DNA of 42,039 nucleotides, from contig NZ_JARZAG010000044.1 of the NCBI RefSeq assembly GCF_029892155.1, positions 1 to 42,039 on the forward strand, given 5' to 3'. Positions 40,643-42,039 of the stretch are shown in pieces. Under the pieces are notes generated by a model. The model did no database searches. It saw nothing but the letters and a program-made list of their open reading frames with translations, and had not been told where the DNA came from. This DNA comes from Kitasatospora sp. GAS204B (lineage in GTDB: Bacteria > Actinomycetota > Actinomycetes > Streptomycetales > Streptomycetaceae). Made by a program: the position numbers and the translations under genes. Every line of letters begins with the position of its first letter. Within the stretch, counting starts at the first letter, position 1.

Positions 40643-40945
40643 GCTTGCCAACCTGCCGCTTCCGCCGCCCGCTGGCATGGGTGAAAGCACCCCATATTCG
40701 CGGACTGCGCCGGCTCTCCAGCGGTACTGCGGCAGGTCCCGGGCCGTGCCGCCGCGCCCGGATCCGCCCGGATCCGCCCGGCTCTCGTGCGGCATTCGTC
40801 GCGGCATTCGGTCGTGCTGGACCGACGAACATGGGTAGTCGCTACGCATCCGCGCCGATCCGACGCCCCGTTAACTGAAGTGCATGGAGGCCGGTCGCCC
40901 GTCAACTGGCGACGGCGCACAGGTCACGATCGAGGAGCGTAGGAA
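40643..40945. promoter_or_regulatory. Divergent aat / TrmB-LuxR intergenic region
   Basis: 303 bp without a credible gene. It contains the ATGGGTG-type inverted repeat near aat, a short GGATCCGCCC direct repeat around 40757-40780, and GTCGCC (40894-40899)/GGCGAC (40908-40913) as an inverted repeat 33-52 bp upstream of the plus-strand regulator, a possible autoregulatory site. Confidence 0.45.
40677..40695. promoter_or_regulatory. ATGGGTG inverted repeat upstream of aat
   Basis: ATGGGTG (40677-40683) and CACCCCAT (40688-40695), with one extra C in the right arm, lie 35-53 bp upstream of the aat ATG. The right arm continues CATATTCG, similar to CATATCTTCG after the site upstream of the peptide gene. 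Confidence 0.5.
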
Positions 40946-41941
40946 ATGCGGACCTCACTGGGGATCGATTCAGTGGCACAGCAGGTCTACCTGGCCATGG
41001 TGGCCGAGCCGCGCGCCGATGTGCACAAACTGGCCGAGCGGTTGGACCGGCGTCCCGAGTCCGTGGAAGAGGCGCTGGGCCAGCTCGCCGGGCTCGACCT
41101 GATCGCCCCCGGCGACGGGGCCACCGGCTGGCTGCCGGTCGAACCCGAGGTCGGGCTGCCCGCCATGCTGGCCCGCCAGCAGGCCGAACTGGCGCAGCGT
41201 CAGCAGCAGTTCGAGGACAGCCGATTGGCGGTCGCGCAACTGCTGGCCACCCATGGCCGCCGCACCCAGGGCCAGGTGCCCGGCGTGGAGTGGGTGTCCG
41301 GCGAGGCGGCGCTGTGGCGGCGGGTGGCCGAACTGGCCGAGGACTGCCGGCAGGAGGTGCTCACCCTGGGCCCCACCGAGCGACTGACCGACTCCGTCCT
41401 GGAGGCCGCCCGGGCGCTGGACGAGACCGTGCTGCGGCGCGGCGTGCGCTCCCGCGCCGTCCTGCTGGAGAGCACCCGCAACGACAACTCCGCGATGCCC
41501 TACCTGCGGTGGAAGACGGACACGCTCGGTGGTGTGCGCACGCTGCCCTCGCTGCCGGTCTGGATGATCCTGATCGACCGGCAGCACCTGGTGGTGCCGG
41601 TCAGCACCTTCCGCTCCGTGCTGGGCGGTCTGGTCTGCACCGCCGAGTCGATGGTCAACGCCTTCGCCGCCCTGTTCGCCACCCACTGGCGCGAGGCCAT
41701 CGCGCTCACCGAGGCCCGCCCCCGCACCGGCGGCCACCTCTCCCTCCAGGAGCAGCACATCCTTCGGCTCTGGGCCCAGGGCCTCACCGACGCCTCCGCC
41801 GCCCGCCAGATGGACGTCTCGCTGCGCACCGTCCGCCGGCTCTCCGATCGCCTCACCGACCGCTTCGGCGCCCACAGCCGCTTCCAGCTGGGCGCGATGG
41901 CGATCGCGGAGGGGAGCATCCGGGCCGAGGACATGATCTAG
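40946..41941 (+). CDS. TrmB-like / LuxR-type transcriptional regulator
   Basis: 331 residues. Residues 1-65 form a winged-helix domain of TrmB type (SVAQQVYLAMVAEPRADVHKLAERLDRRPESVEEALGQLAGLDLI). Residues about 105-240 resemble the phospholipase-D-like ligand region of such regulators (DETVLRRGVRSRAVLLES, WMILIDRQHLVVPVS). Residues 268-325 are a LuxR HTH (LSLQEQHILRLWAQGLTDASAARQMDVSLRTVRRLSDRLTDRFG). No receiver domain is present. ATG 40946 follows GAGGAG at 8 nt spacing. Its divergent neighbours aat and the peptide gene carry a shared operator-like repeat and are plausible but unproven targets. Confidence 0.9.
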   Translation: MRTSLGIDSVAQQVYLAMVAEPRADVHKLAERLDRRPESVEEALGQLAGLDLIAPGDGATGWLPVEPEVGLPAMLARQQAELAQRQQQFEDSRLAVAQLLATHGRRTQGQVPGVEWVSGEAALWRRVAELAEDCRQEVLTLGPTERLTDSVLEAARALDETVLRRGVRSRAVLLESTRNDNSAMPYLRWKTDTLGGVRTLPSLPVWMILIDRQHLVVPVSTFRSVLGGLVCTAESMVNAFAALFATHWREAIALTEARPRTGGHLSLQEQHILRLWAQGLTDASAARQMDVSLRTVRRLSDRLTDRFGAHSRFQLGAMAIAEGSIRAEDMI

Positions 41942-42039
41942 GGCCAATACCGGTGACTTTGGTGGGTTCTGGTCGTTGGGTGGGGTATGCCAAGGCCGGG
42001 TCAGTTGAAGTCGTCGGGGGTTGATCGGTTCTCGGATCG
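41942..42039. other. Window edge after the last regulator
   Basis: 98 bp. No hairpin or gene start could be supported. The sequence is G/T-rich on the plus strand (GTTGGGTGGGGTATGCC) and its role is unclear. Confidence 0.3.

Overview
The window is a 42 kb piece of a very GC-rich actinomycete chromosome, most likely Streptomyces, Kitasatospora or a close relative. This rests on strong GC bias at third codon positions, GTG starts, AGGAG-type ribosome sites, and typical families: a 2-methylisoborneol (2-MIB) cluster, two multidomain SpoIIE phosphatases, a large ATP-binding LuxR regulator, SARP modules, a PF04672 methyltransferase and an Rv1733c-like membrane protein. No rRNA, tRNA, CRISPR array, insertion sequence or integrase was recognised.

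Layout. 0.1-3.3 kb (minus): a sigma factor, an unknown helical protein and a PolX/PHP DNA repair polymerase in one overlapping operon. 3.6-4.4 kb (plus): an S-adenosylmethionine methyltransferase that ends in a long bidirectional terminator facing a flavohemoglobin-like protein (4.5-5.9 kb, minus). 6.3-8.3 kb (minus): a sodium:solute symporter with a small membrane partner. 8.7-10.5 kb (plus): a secreted phosphoesterase. 10.6-12.2 kb (minus): a PAS-GAF-SpoIIE phosphatase. 12.8-16.3 kb (plus): the 2-MIB cluster, made of a Family 2B encapsulin shell protein with a cyclic-nucleotide-binding insert, 2-MIB synthase with a disordered N-terminus likely used for packaging, and the geranyl diphosphate C-methyltransferase. 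16.6-18.2 kb: an Rv1733c-like protein and an aldo/keto reductase.

18.3-26.6 kb (plus) holds the most unusual locus. Four tightly packed genes encode a small trypsin-co-occurring protein, a trypsin-like protease fused to a VMAP-C-type domain, a MoxR AAA+ ATPase and a 1691-residue protein. The last combines a degenerate vWA-like region, a protein-kinase fold without its catalytic Asp, two complete SARP (DNA-binding plus BTAD) modules and an NB-ARC/STAND domain with a damaged P-loop. It resembles the MoxR-vWA-VMAP three-part systems predicted to act in biological conflict, but with a transcription-factor and pseudo-signalling scaffold as the third part. Third-position composition changes inside this large gene, which suggests a mosaic origin.

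26.6-33.8 kb (minus): a probable operon of a penicillin-binding D-Ala-D-Ala carboxypeptidase, a peptide-type ABC importer (binding protein and two permeases, no ATPases), a nucleobase/nucleoside deaminase and a phytoene-desaturase-like FAD oxidoreductase. 34.1-36.4 kb (plus): a second SpoIIE phosphatase with a 13-residue repeat tract. 36.4-39.3 kb (minus): a large ATP-binding LuxR regulator. 39.4-40.6 kb (minus): a small secreted two-cysteine peptide and leucyl/phenylalanyl-tRNA-protein transferase, each preceded by a similar ATGGGTG inverted repeat. 40.9-41.9 kb (plus): a TrmB-like/LuxR regulator.
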